Below are positions 36,868 to 44,842 of a DNA stretch of 64,000 bases, piece by piece (within the stretch, counting starts at the first letter, position 1; the number at the start of each line of letters is the position of its first letter). Made by a program: the position numbers and the translations under genes. Origin of the DNA: Rhodosalinus halophilus (GTDB lineage: Bacteria; Pseudomonadota; Alphaproteobacteria; Rhodobacterales; Rhodobacteraceae); assembly GCF_003298775.1 (NCBI RefSeq), contig NZ_QNTQ01000002.1:124001-188000 (forward strand), in the 5' to 3' direction. The notes below the pieces were generated by a model. It did no database searches and was not told the DNA's origin. It was given only the letters and a program-made list of their open reading frames with translations.

Positions 36868-38379
36868 ATGCTCGATCTCGCCTACGAACCGCCCAAGCCC
36901 AAGGTCATTTCCGGCGCCCGCCATGACTGGGAGCTGGTGATCGGGATGGAGGTGCACGCGCAGGTCGCCTCGAAAGCCAAGCTCTTCTCCGGCGCCTCCA
37001 CGGCCTTCGGCGCCGAGCCGAACTCTAACGTGTCCTTCGTGGACGCGGCGATGCCCGGCATGCTGCCCGTCATCAACGAGTTCTGCATCGAGCAGGCGGT
37101 GCGCACGGGGCTGGGGCTGAAGGCCAGGATCAACCTGGTGAGCGCCTTCGACCGCAAGAACTACTTCTACCCCGACCTGCCGCAGGGCTACCAGATCAGC
37201 CAGCTCTACCACCCGCTCGTGGGCGAGGGCGAGGTGCTGGTGGACATGGCGCCCGGCGTCGCGCGGCGCGTCCGGATCGAGCGCATCCACGTCGAGCAGG
37301 ACGCCGGCAAGTCGATCCACGACATGGACCCGGCGATGTCCTTCGTGGACCTCAACCGCACCGGCGTCGCGCTCATGGAGATCGTCTCGCGCCCCGACAT
37401 CCGCGGGCCGGAGGAAGCGGCGGCCTATCTCACCAAGCTCCGGCAGATCATGCGCTACCTCGGCACCTGCGAGGGTAACATGCAGTCGGGCAACCTGCGC
37501 GCGGACGTGAACGTCTCGGTCTGCCGGCCCGGCGCCTACGAGAAGTTCATCGAAACGGGGGATCCCGGCCATCTCGGCACGCGCTGCGAGATCAAGAACA
37601 TGAACTCGATGCGCTTCATCCAGCAGGCCATCGACTACGAGGCGCGCCGCCAGATCGCGCTGCTCGAGGAGGGCGGCGAGGTGGTGCAGGAGACGCGCCT
37701 CTACGACCCCGACCGGGGCGAGACGCGCTCGATGCGCTCCAAGGAGGAAGCGCACGACTACCGCTATTTCCCCGATCCCGACCTGCTGCCGCTGGAACTG
37801 GAACAGGACTGGGTGGACGCGATCGCGGACAGCCTGCCGGAACTGCCGGACGCCAAGAAGGCCCGCTTCGTCGCCGACTACGGGCTCACCGAATACGACG
37901 CGGGCGTGCTGACCGCCGAGGTCGCCGCGGCCGACTACTTCGAGCAGGTGGCGGACGGCCGCGACGGCAAACAGGCCGCCAACTGGGTCATCAACGAGCT
38001 CTTCGGCCGGCTCAAGAAGGACGAGCGCGAGATCACCGAAAGCCCCGTCTCGCCCGCGCAGCTCGGCGGCATCATCGATCTGATCGCCAGCGGCGACATC
38101 TCGGGCAAGATCGCCAAGGAGCTTTTCGAGATCGTCTATGCCGAGGGCGGCGACCCGGCCGAGATCGTCGAGGCCCGCGGCATGCGCCAGGTCACCGACA
38201 CGGGCGCCATCGAGGCCGAGGTCGACCGCATCATCGCCGAGAACCCCGCGCAGGTGGAAAAGGCGCGCGCCAACCCCAAGGTCGCCGGCTGGTTCGTGGG
38301 CCAGGTGATGAAGGCCACCGGCGGCAAGGCCAACCCCAAGGCGGTCAACGACATCGTGGCGGCGAAGCTGGGGCTCTGA
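36868..38379 (+). CDS. gatB: Asp-tRNA(Asn)/Glu-tRNA(Gln) amidotransferase subunit B
   Basis: Binds misacylated Glu-tRNA(Gln) or Asp-tRNA(Asn) and amidates it with ammonia from GatA. 503 residues: [12 protein letters not shown], the cradle motif [49 protein letters not shown], and the C-terminal YqeY/tail domain ending [13 protein letters not shown]. gatC and gatA are not in the window, so the genes are split, as is common in alphaproteobacteria. Confidence 0.97.
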   Translation: MLDLAYEPPKPKVISGARHDWELVIGMEVHAQVASKAKLFSGASTAFGAEPNSNVSFVDAAMPGMLPVINEFCIEQAVRTGLGLKARINLVSAFDRKNYFYPDLPQGYQISQLYHPLVGEGEVLVDMAPGVARRVRIERIHVEQDAGKSIHDMDPAMSFVDLNRTGVALMEIVSRPDIRGPEEAAAYLTKLRQIMRYLGTCEGNMQSGNLRADVNVSVCRPGAYEKFIETGDPGHLGTRCEIKNMNSMRFIQQAIDYEARRQIALLEEGGEVVQETRLYDPDRGETRSMRSKEEAHDYRYFPDPDLLPLELEQDWVDAIADSLPELPDAKKARFVADYGLTEYDAGVLTAEVAAADYFEQVADGRDGKQAANWVINELFGRLKKDEREITESPVSPAQLGGIIDLIASGDISGKIAKELFEIVYAEGGDPAEIVEARGMRQVTDTGAIEAEVDRIIAENPAQVEKARANPKVAGWFVGQVMKATGGKANPKAVNDIVAAKLGL

Positions 38380-38385
38380 GGCCCG

Positions 38386-38616
38386 ATGCGCCCGCTGCGT
38401 GACGAGATCCTCGTCCACAACGAGCGGGTGAAGCTCTTCTCGGGCTTTCTGAACGCGGTGGGGCTGGGGCTCATCGCCTTCGCCCTGATCCGCCCGCTGG
38501 TCGAGCAGGGCGCGGCGCTCGGCTGGCTCACGCTGTGGTGGAGCGTCGCCGGACTGGCGCTGCACGCTGCGGCGCACTATATTCTGGGCATGCTGAGGAA
38601 GGAGCCCCGCGCATGA
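38386..38616 (+). CDS. Small two-helix membrane protein
   Basis: 76 residues, 6 bp downstream of gatB. Two transmembrane helices (about residues 18-36, SGFLNAVGLGLIAFALI, and 46-68, LTLWWSVAGLALHAAAHYIL) with a short basic tail. Function unknown. It overlaps the following 39-codon gene in an ATGA arrangement. Confidence 0.65.
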   Translation: MRPLRDEILVHNERVKLFSGFLNAVGLGLIAFALIRPLVEQGAALGWLTLWWSVAGLALHAAAHYILGMLRKEPRA

Positions 38617-38732
38617 CCCTGTTCGAATTCGCGGTTCCGCTCGCGGCCCTGACGGTCGCAGGGGTGGGCATCCTGCTGCTGCGGGCCGAGGCACGGCGCA
38701 TCGACGCCCGTCGTCGTCCGCCGGCGGAGTGA
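38613..38732 (+). CDS. 39-residue single-pass membrane peptide
   Basis: ATG at 38613 overlaps the previous stop by 4 bp. One hydrophobic helix (FAVPLAALTVAGVGILLL) then a very basic tail (RAEARRIDARRRPPAE), so the C-terminus should face the cytoplasm. The GGAAGGAG just upstream is a good RBS. The paired arrangement with the two-helix protein suggests they act together in the membrane. Confidence 0.6.
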   Translation: MTLFEFAVPLAALTVAGVGILLLRAEARRIDARRRPPAE

Positions 38733-38745
38733 GGTCGCGCGCGGC

Positions 38746-38774
38746 TGGTATCGACGCCCCCCATCTGCTAGCTT
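38746..38774 (+). promoter_or_regulatory. Predicted promoter of the DUF4177 gene
   Basis: TGGTAT, 17-bp spacer, TAGCTT, 28 bp before the ATG. Confidence 0.4.
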
Positions 38775-38802
38775 GCGCCGCCGCAGCCGGCCGGAGAAAC
38801 AC

Positions 38803-39309
38803 ATGTCAGCATATGAATACAAGGTGGTGCCCGCGCCCGCCCGGGCGGAAAAGCTCAAGGGCGTGAGCGCGCCGGAGCAGCGCTTCGCCGTCTCGGTCGA
38901 GAAACTGATGAATCATTACGCCGCCGAGGGCTGGGAATATCTGCGCGCCGAGACGCTGCCCTCGGAGGAGCGCAAGGGCCTCGCAGGCAAGACCACGCAG
39001 ATGCGGACGCTGCTCGTGTTCCGCAGACCCGCCGCCGCGCAGGGCCGGCCGGCGAGCGCCGCGTCGCTGGGGGCGCCCGCGTCCGCGCCGTCTGCCCCCG
39101 GCGAACGCCCGGCGTTGCGGCCCGTCTCGGGCGAAGCGGCTCAGCCGCCGGGCGAGCCCTCGGCCGCTGCGGCGCAGGATGACGGCGAAGACCCGATCGC
39201 GATCCCGGGCGTGCTGCGCGCCGAGCGCGGCCATGACGACCGGGGCATCGCGGACAAGTCCGCGGGGCGCCGGCTCTGGGCCGTGCGCCGCGAGGACGAG
39301 CAGAGCTGA
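38803..39309 (+). CDS. DUF4177-domain protein with disordered tail
   Basis: 168 residues. Residues 1-75 form a small DUF4177-like domain (YEYKVVPAPAR ... MNHYAAEGWEYLRAETLP ... RTLLVFRRP). The rest is low-complexity Ala/Pro/Gly/Ser-rich and ends with a charged segment. DUF4177 has no assigned function. ATG 38803 was chosen because the domain begins there. Convergent with bolA (4-bp gap). Confidence 0.72.
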   Translation: MSAYEYKVVPAPARAEKLKGVSAPEQRFAVSVEKLMNHYAAEGWEYLRAETLPSEERKGLAGKTTQMRTLLVFRRPAAAQGRPASAASLGAPASAPSAPGERPALRPVSGEAAQPPGEPSAAAAQDDGEDPIAIPGVLRAERGHDDRGIADKSAGRRLWAVRREDEQS

Positions 39310-39313
39310 CGCG

Positions 39314-39571
39314 TCAGGCGTCGATATCGAGCGCCAGCGCGTGGATGCGGCCGACCAGATCGGGACCGAGCGCCGCATGGACCGCCCGGTGGCGCGCCAG
39401 CCGCGACTGGCCGGCGAAGGCGGGGGCGCGGATCGTCACGCGGAAGTGGCTCTCTCCGCCCTCCTGGTAGCCCGCGTGGCCGCGGTGGCGCTCGCTCTCG
39501 TCCACCACTTCCAGCCGCTCGGGTTGAAAGGCGGCTTCGAGCGCGCGGCGGATCTCTTCGGTGCGTGACAC
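39314..39571 (-). CDS. BolA family protein
   Basis: 85 residues with the BolA class II-fold pattern: LEVVDESERHRGHAGYQEGGESHFRVTIRAPAFAGQSRLARHRAVHAAL. The conserved histidine in the ESERHRGH segment is an Fe-S ligand with monothiol glutaredoxins in the family. Divergent from the DnaJ-like gene 77 bp away. In alphaproteobacteria a BolA gene is often found with this DnaJ-like gene and cobS/cobT. Confidence 0.92.
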   Translation of the reverse strand: MSRTEEIRRALEAAFQPERLEVVDESERHRGHAGYQEGGESHFRVTIRAPAFAGQSRLARHRAVHAALGPDLVGRIHALALDIDA

Positions 39572-39647
39572 TTTTTCCCTCTCCCGACCCCTTCAAAACT
39601 GCTCGTCGGAGTCTAAACTTCCGCCTCCGAGTCGAAAAGGTGAGACG

Positions 39648-40271
39648 ATGCGCAAACCGGACCCCTTCGGATTCGACATTTCCGTGTCCGCCGCGAAGAA
39701 GAAGAACCCCCGCGGCCGACGCGCCATGTCCGGCGCGTCGGAGACATCGACGCGCATCTGCGACCACGACGGCTGCGAGGAGCCGGGGCTTTACCGCGCG
39801 CCCAAGGCCCCCGACGTGCTCGACGATTTCTACTGGTTCTGCAAGCAGCACGTGCGCGAATACAACACGAAGTGGAACTTCTTCGAGGGCACGACCGAGG
39901 CGGAACTCAACGCCCAGATGTCCAAGGACAAGGTCTGGGACCGCAAGACGCGCGATTTCCGCGATCCGGAGGCGCGCGCCTGGTCGCGGCTGGGAATCGA
40001 GGATCCCCATCAGGTGCTGGGCGACAACGCGACGCGCAATCCGGGCAACGGCGCGGCCAGCGGGCGGCGGCTGCCGCCGACCGAGCGCCGCGCGCTCGAG
40101 ATCCTCGACGGCCGTGACGACTGGACCAAGGCGGAGATCCGCAAGAGTTACAAGGCGCTGATCAAGGTACTGCACCCCGACATGAACGGCGGCGACCGCA
40201 GCCAGGAGGAGCAGTTGCAGCAGGTCATGTGGGCCTGGGAGCAGCTCAAGGACAGCCGCCACTTCAAATGA
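39648..40271 (+). CDS. DnaJ-like J-domain protein
   Basis: 207 residues. The C-terminal 60 residues are a J domain (EIRKSYKALIKVLHPDMNGGD) with the HPD motif that stimulates DnaK ATPase. The N-terminal part has a cysteine-bearing segment, RICDHDGCEEPGLYRAPKAP, with further CKQH, possibly a zinc site, then a polar linker. Such reversed J proteins are typical neighbours of bolA and cobS/cobT. Start at ATG 39648, where the conserved N-terminus MRKPDPFGFDIS begins. Confidence 0.88.
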   Translation: MRKPDPFGFDISVSAAKKKNPRGRRAMSGASETSTRICDHDGCEEPGLYRAPKAPDVLDDFYWFCKQHVREYNTKWNFFEGTTEAELNAQMSKDKVWDRKTRDFRDPEARAWSRLGIEDPHQVLGDNATRNPGNGAASGRRLPPTERRALEILDGRDDWTKAEIRKSYKALIKVLHPDMNGGDRSQEEQLQQVMWAWEQLKDSRHFK

Positions 40272-40276
40272 CGAAG

Positions 40277-40353
40277 CCCCCGAATTTTCGATCGAAAACT
40301 CGGGGGCAATCCCTCGGGCTCAGAAAAGAAGAAGCTTCGATCGAAGATTCTTC
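40277..40353. repeat. Twin palindromes with TTCGATCGAA core, site 2
   Basis: 40277-40306: arms CCCCCGA / TCGGGGG around TTTTCGATCGAAAA. 40328-40353: GAAGAA arms around TTCGATCGAA. They lie between convergent dnaJ-like and msrB genes, 5 and 6 bp from the two stops, so here they can act as a bidirectional terminator pair. Same design as 20970-21042. Confidence 0.78.
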
Positions 40354-40359
40354 CCAGCC

Positions 40360-40827
40360 TCAGGCCTCGACGAATTTCAGCGACACGCCGTTGATGCAAT
40401 GGCGCTTGCCGGTGGGCGGCGGGCCGTCGTCGAAGATGTGGCCCAGGTGGCTGCCGCAGCGGGCGCAGTGCACCTCGGTGCGGGGGATGATGAGCTTCCA
40501 GTCGCGCTTGGTGGCCACCGCATCCTGCGAGATCGGCTTGTAGAAGCTCGGCCAGCCGGTGCCGCTGTCGAACTTGTGCTCCGACGAATAGAGCGGCTGG
40601 TCGCAGCCGCGGCAGCGATAGGTGCCTGCCGCCTTCAGGTCGTGCAGCGGCGAGGAGAAGGCGGGCTCGGTCCCCTCCTCGCGCATCACGCGGTATTCCA
40701 TGTCGGACAGCCGCGCCTTCCACTCCTCTTTCGTGCGTGTCACCTCGAAGTCCTCCTGCGCCGTCACCAATCGCGGGCCGAGCGCAAGGCCGGCCGCCAC
40801 AGTGCCGAGAAACCATCTGCGTTGCAT
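40360..40827 (-). CDS. msrB: Peptide-methionine (R)-S-oxide reductase with Tat-type signal
   Basis: 155 residues. Zinc site cysteines CRGC and CARC, catalytic region KRHCINGVSLKF, and SGTGWPSFYKPI are diagnostic of MsrB. The N-terminus QRRWFLGTVAAGLALG is a twin-arginine-type signal, so the enzyme probably repairs oxidised methionine in the periplasm, unlike cytoplasmic MsrB. ATG 40827 follows AGGAGACG and fits the signal peptide. Ends next to the twin palindromes. Confidence 0.92.
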   Translation of the reverse strand: MQRRWFLGTVAAGLALGPRLVTAQEDFEVTRTKEEWKARLSDMEYRVMREEGTEPAFSSPLHDLKAAGTYRCRGCDQPLYSSEHKFDSGTGWPSFYKPISQDAVATKRDWKLIIPRTEVHCARCGSHLGHIFDDGPPPTGKRHCINGVSLKFVEA

Positions 40828-40964
40828 GAGATCGTCTCCTTTCCGGGCACAGGTGGGCACCTGCCGCGGCGCATCAAGATCGCGCCGGGCAAGATCGCGT
40901 GAACGCCGGCCGTGCGCGCGCAGGACCGGCATGCTAGGCTCTCGCGCACGCAAGGGAGGCCCGG

Positions 40965-42632
40965 ATGAACGAAGATTACCCCTACGACCTCGGAGATCAC
41001 GGTCGGCGGGTCTCTACCGGCTCGGAGGCGGCACAGCGCTGGTTCGACCGCGGTCTGGTGTGGACCTACGGCTTCAACCACGAAGAGGCGATCGCGTGTT
41101 TCCGCCGCGCGGCGGAGGCCGACCCGGACTGCGCCATGGCGCATTGGGGGCAGGCCTATGCGCTGGGGCCCAACTACAACCTGCCATGGGAGATCATGGA
41201 CGAGGCCGGCAAGGCGCAGGCGCTGGCCGCTGCCCACGACGCCACGCAGGCGGCGCTCGGGCGCCGCGATGGCGCGACGCCGGCCGAGGCGGCTCTGATT
41301 TCCGCGCTCGCCGCCCGTTACCCGCAGCGCAGCCCCCTGCCCGACCAGTCCGGCTGGGACCGCGCCTATGCCGACGCGATGCGCACCGTGCATGCCGCCT
41401 ATCCCGAGGATCTCGACATCGCCGCGCTCTTCGCCGAGGCGCTGATGACCTGCACGCCCTGGCAGATGTGGGATCTGCGGCGCGAATGCGCGGCAGAGGG
41501 CGCCGCCACCGAGGAAGCGATGGAGGTGCTGGAACAGGCCATGCGCCGCCCCGGCGGGATGACCCATCCCGGCCTTCTGCATCTCTGGGTGCATCTGATG
41601 GAGATGTCGCCGCATCCCGAACGCGCGCTGCCGCAGGCCGACGTGCTGCGCAGGCTGGTGCCGGACGCGGGCCACCTCGTGCACATGCCGACCCATATCG
41701 ACGTGCTCTGCGGCCAGTATCACGACGTGGTGCACTGGAACCAAAGGGCCGTCGAGGCGGATCAGAAATATTACGCCCGCGAGGGCGCGATGAACATCTA
41801 CTCGGGCTACCGGCTGCACGACTATCACTTCGTGATCTACGGCGCGCTTTTCCTCGGACGCATCGCGCCCGCGCTCGAGGCGATCCGCGGGATGGAGGAG
41901 ACGATCCCCGAAGAGATGCTGCGGCTCGACTCCCCGCCGATGGCGGACTACTTCGAAAGCTACCTGGCGATGGAGCCGCATGTCCTAATCCGCTTCGGCC
42001 GCTGGGACGACTGCCTTAAGCTGCCGGCGCGCGAGGACACGGCGCTCTTCTGCACGCACGAGGCGACGCGCCTTTACGCCCGCGGCGTGGCGCTCGCCGC
42101 ACTCGGCCGCCCCGACGAGGCGGAGGCCGAAGAAGCCCGCTTTCTCGACGCGCTCGCCCGCCTCCCCGAAAGCCGCCTGCTGCACAACAACCGGGTCGTG
42201 GAGCTCATGGAGATCGCGAAGGCGATGCTGCGCGGCGAGATCCTCTACCGCCAGGGCGCGCACGAAGCGGCCTTCGCCGCCCTGCGCGCGGCCATCGCGG
42301 CCGAGGACGCCCTGCCCTACGACGAGCCCTGGGGCTGGATGCAGCCCTCGCGCCACGCGCTGGGCGCGCTGCTCTTCGAGCAGGGCCGCATCGACGAGGC
42401 CGAGGCGGTCTACCGCGAGGATCTGGGCCTCGGCGCGAAACTGCCGCGCGCGCAGGTCCACCCCAACAACGTCTGGTCGCTCCGCGGCCTGCACGACTGC
42501 CTGCGCGCGCGCGACGCCCCGCCGGGCGAGATCGCGCCGGTGGCCCAGGCGCTCGACATCGCCGCGGCACGCGCCGACCGCGCCGTCGCCGCCTCCTGCT
42601 TCTGCGCGCAGAAGGCGATGACAGCCGCCTGA
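40965..42632 (+). CDS. Tetratricopeptide repeat protein
   Basis: 555 residues, no signal peptide, with TPR-like helical repeats. The N-terminal SEAAQRWFDRGLVWTYGFNHEEAIACFRRAAEADPDCAMAHWGQAYALG is the clearest unit; later ones are around residues 375-400 and 430-490. LVHMPTHIDVLCGQYHDVV is distinctive of a conserved bacterial TPR family without assigned chemistry. Cytoplasmic scaffold is the safest call. A TAGGCT box lies about 30 bp before the start. Confidence 0.78.
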   Translation: MNEDYPYDLGDHGRRVSTGSEAAQRWFDRGLVWTYGFNHEEAIACFRRAAEADPDCAMAHWGQAYALGPNYNLPWEIMDEAGKAQALAAAHDATQAALGRRDGATPAEAALISALAARYPQRSPLPDQSGWDRAYADAMRTVHAAYPEDLDIAALFAEALMTCTPWQMWDLRRECAAEGAATEEAMEVLEQAMRRPGGMTHPGLLHLWVHLMEMSPHPERALPQADVLRRLVPDAGHLVHMPTHIDVLCGQYHDVVHWNQRAVEADQKYYAREGAMNIYSGYRLHDYHFVIYGALFLGRIAPALEAIRGMEETIPEEMLRLDSPPMADYFESYLAMEPHVLIRFGRWDDCLKLPAREDTALFCTHEATRLYARGVALAALGRPDEAEAEEARFLDALARLPESRLLHNNRVVELMEIAKAMLRGEILYRQGAHEAAFAALRAAIAAEDALPYDEPWGWMQPSRHALGALLFEQGRIDEAEAVYREDLGLGAKLPRAQVHPNNVWSLRGLHDCLRARDAPPGEIAPVAQALDIAAARADRAVAASCFCAQKAMTAA

Positions 42633-42637
42633 TGCCC

Positions 42638-42706
42638 TTCTTCTTGGGGACAAGTATCCTCGGGGGGTGAGGCCCGGAACGGGCCGAGGGGGGCAGACAG
42701 CCCCCC
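42638..42706 (+). repeat. Intergenic TTCTTCTTGG hairpin repeat, copy E
   Basis: TTCTTCTTGG, AAGTATCCTCGGGGGGTGA, small stem GGCCCG-GAA-CGGGCC (42671-42685, identical to copy B), large stem GGGGGGC-AGACA-GCCCCCC (42688-42706). It starts 6 bp after the TPR gene stop. This is the only copy whose box, not hairpin, faces the adjacent stop. Confidence 0.85.
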
Positions 42707-42811
42707 TGACGCCCTTGCGGCCGGGCGCCGCCCTTCCCCTTGCGCACCGGCGGAATATGTTGCAGCACGGGCGCGCGCTCGGGCGCAGGCAGTCAGGAAA
42801 GACGGACGGAC

Positions 42812-43798
42812 ATGGCGGACGGCGGTATCGACATCAATGCGAAGCCCACGGAGGAGATCTCGGTCCGGGAGGTCTTCGGCATAGACACCGACATGATCGT
42901 CAAGGGCTTCGCCGAGCGCACGGACCGCGTGCCGGATACCGATCCAACCTACAAGTTCGACCCCGACACCACGCTCGCGATCCTCGCCGGCTTCGCGCAC
43001 AACCGCCGCGTGATGATCCAGGGCTACCACGGCACCGGTAAGTCCACCCATATCGAACAGGTGGCCGCCCGGCTGAACTGGCCCACCGTCCGCGTCAACC
43101 TCGACAGCCACATCAGCCGCATCGACCTGATCGGCAAGGACGCGATCAAGCTGCGCGACGGCAAGCAGATCACCGAGTTCCAGGAAGGGATCCTGCCCTG
43201 GGCGCTGCGCAACCCGGCCGCCATCGTCTTCGACGAATATGACGCGGGCCGCGCCGACGTGATGTTCGTGATCCAGCGGGTGCTCGAGGCCGACGGCAAG
43301 CTCACGCTTCTCGACCAGAACGAGGTTCTCACGCCGAACAAGTATTTCCGCCTCTTCGCCACGGCGAACACGGTGGGCCTCGGCGACACCACCGGCCTCT
43401 ATCACGGCACCCAGCAGATCAACCAGGGCCAGATGGACCGCTGGAGCCTCGTGGCGACGCTCAACTACCTCTCGATCGACGCGGAGGTGTCGATCGTGCT
43501 GTCCAAGGCGCCGCACTACAACACCGAGAAGGGGCGCAAGACGGTCAAGCAGATGGTGACGGTCGCCGATCTGACGCGCACCGCCTTCATGAACGGCGAC
43601 CTCTCCACCGTGATGAGCCCGCGCACCGTGATCGCCTGGGCGCAGAACGCCGAGATCTTCCGCAACCTGGGCTACGCCTTCCGCGTGAGCTTTCTCAACA
43701 AGTGCGACGAGCTGGAGCGGCAGACGGTCGCCGAGTTCTACCAGCGCTGTTTCAACGAGGAACTGCCCGAGAGCGCGGCGAGCGTCAGCCTGACCTGA
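42812..43798 (+). CDS. cobS: Cobaltochelatase subunit CobS (AAA+ ATPase)
   Basis: ATPase of the aerobic cobaltochelatase CobNST, which inserts cobalt into hydrogenobyrinic acid a,c-diamide. 328 residues. Walker [10 protein letters not shown] at 71-79, Walker [11 protein letters not shown], sensor-type [14 protein letters not shown]. The N-terminus [19 protein letters not shown] is typical. Partner cobT is 1.5 kb downstream, separated by a secreted-protein gene and a small exported-protein gene. A strong terminator follows. No cobalamin riboswitch is visible. Confidence 0.95.
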   Translation: MADGGIDINAKPTEEISVREVFGIDTDMIVKGFAERTDRVPDTDPTYKFDPDTTLAILAGFAHNRRVMIQGYHGTGKSTHIEQVAARLNWPTVRVNLDSHISRIDLIGKDAIKLRDGKQITEFQEGILPWALRNPAAIVFDEYDAGRADVMFVIQRVLEADGKLTLLDQNEVLTPNKYFRLFATANTVGLGDTTGLYHGTQQINQGQMDRWSLVATLNYLSIDAEVSIVLSKAPHYNTEKGRKTVKQMVTVADLTRTAFMNGDLSTVMSPRTVIAWAQNAEIFRNLGYAFRVSFLNKCDELERQTVAEFYQRCFNEELPESAASVSLT

Positions 43799-43820
43799 GC
43801 GACGCGGGCAGCAGGAAGAG

Positions 43821-43848
43821 CCCCGGCGGCGCGATGCGCCGGGGTTTT
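43821..43848 (+). terminator. Rho-independent terminator after cobS
   Basis: CCCCGGCG, 8-nt loop, CGCCGGGG, TTTT; 22 bp after the cobS stop. It separates cobS from cobT transcription. Confidence 0.82.
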
Positions 43849-43887
43849 CGCGCTCGCATGACGAAGCTTTGCACGGCGCGCGCCGTG

Positions 43888-44035
43888 TAGAGTGTGTTGC
43901 ATTTCACCGGAAACGGTTCGACGACGGGCGCGCGCCCGCCCGGGTGGGCGCGGAACGCGCCCGCCTTGGGGGGCGGGCGCGTGCCCGTCGCGGGCGCGAC
44001 GGGCAGGTGACTGCCATCCGCTGCAACACGCTCTA
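43888..44035. mobile_element. MITE-like 148-bp element with terminal inverted repeats
   Basis: Ends TAGAGTGTGTTGCA (43888-43901) and TGCAACACGCTCTA (44022-44035) are inverted with 13/14 identity, and the outer TA could be the target duplication of an IS630/Tc1-type transposase. Inside, 43923-43941 and 43971-43989 form a second inverted pair (18/19), and 43946-43962 a third stem (GGGCGCG-GAA-CGCGCCC). No coding capacity. It sits 3 bp from the stop of the secreted-protein gene. Confidence 0.65.
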
Positions 44036-44038
44036 GCC

Positions 44039-44659
44039 CTAGTCGAGCTCCGCGCAGGCGATCGGGATCGTCACGCGCGCGGGCACACCTTCGAGCGACT
44101 GCACGCTGTCGGGCAGATCGGCTTCCTCCGGCGCGCCGTGGATGAAGACCACGCGCTGCCCTGCGGCCACCGGGCCGCCGAATTTCTCCTGCACGGCCTC
44201 TTCCAGCGCCTGGGCGTCGACCTCGCGGACGTAGTCGAGGCTGCCGTCCTCGCGTGCCGCGGGATAAGTGTCGGTCTGGATCGTCAGGCTCGCCGGATCC
44301 TCGGTCAGCGGAATCATGGTGACGCCTGCCGCCTCGCGGGTCTCGATCAGATCGACGTAGCCGTCGCCGTTGGCGTCCGCCTCCATCGTCGGGCAGGCGG
44401 CGTCCTCGGGATCGGGGCCTTCGAAGCCGTGCAGATGCATCAGATGCATCCCCGGCGTGAGCCCGCGCGCCGAAACGGTGACGGTGAGCACGTCGTCCGA
44501 TTGCGTAACGGCGATCTGTCCCGACGGCTCCGCCGCGCCGAAGCTGTTCACAGTTTCGAAGTCGCCGGCAAGGCTCTGCGCGGCGAGCGGGGCGGCGGCG
44601 CCGAGCGCCAGGACCGTGGCGGCAGCCCGGCCGGTCCGCGACATCGTGATCGAATGCAT
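44039..44659 (-). CDS. Secreted CHRD/SodC-like protein
   Basis: 206 residues with a signal peptide (residues about 1-28, ending AAPLAAQS). The domain has LTVTVSARGLTPGMHLMHLHGF, an HxxHxH cluster resembling the copper-binding strand of Cu,Zn superoxide dismutase or CHRD domains. It also has an EF-hand-like DANGDGYVDLIE and a closing GQRVVFIHGAPEE. The second SodC signature is absent, so dismutase activity is not supported. Two cysteines (AACPTM and PIACAEL) could form a disulphide. Stands alone between cobS and cobT on the opposite strand. Confidence 0.62.
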   Translation of the reverse strand: MHSITMSRTGRAAATVLALGAAAPLAAQSLAGDFETVNSFGAAEPSGQIAVTQSDDVLTVTVSARGLTPGMHLMHLHGFEGPDPEDAACPTMEADANGDGYVDLIETREAAGVTMIPLTEDPASLTIQTDTYPAAREDGSLDYVREVDAQALEEAVQEKFGGPVAAGQRVVFIHGAPEEADLPDSVQSLEGVPARVTIPIACAELD

Positions 44660-44784
44660 CGCATCCTCCCTAGAGACTCCCGGGCGGCCGACGACCGACC
44701 GCCCTCATGCAGGAGCGCGCGGACCCGAGTCCTGTTCCGTCGGGGGATCGGCGCAAGCGGCGGGTGGCCTTCAGTGCAATACCG

Positions 44785-44804
44785 GAAATATATTTCGTAT
44801 ATAC
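44785..44804. promoter_or_regulatory. AT-rich palindromes upstream of small exported-protein gene
   Basis: GAAATATATTTC (44785-44796) followed by GTATATAC (44797-44804), both perfect palindromes, in an otherwise GC-rich region, 4 bp before the -35 of the promoter at 44809. A possible operator for the divergent pair. Confidence 0.45.
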
Positions 44805-44808
44805 AATG

Positions 44809-44836
44809 TTGACACATGCCGGCTCTGTCATAGACT
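44809..44836 (+). promoter_or_regulatory. Consensus promoter, predicted leaderless
   Basis: TTGACA (perfect -35), 16-bp spacer, TAGACT, then 6 nt to the ATG at 44843. No RBS fits, so the transcript probably starts at the ATG. Confidence 0.65.
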
Positions 44837-44842
44837 TGTTAC

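Noticed and set aside
42707-42811. Cobalamin riboswitch upstream of cobS
   Set aside because: The space is only about 100 bp after the repeat and I see no B12-box-like sequence.
44039-44659. Cu,Zn superoxide dismutase (sodC)
   Set aside because: HxxHxH is suggestive, but the second SodC signature and the full metal-ligand set are missing.
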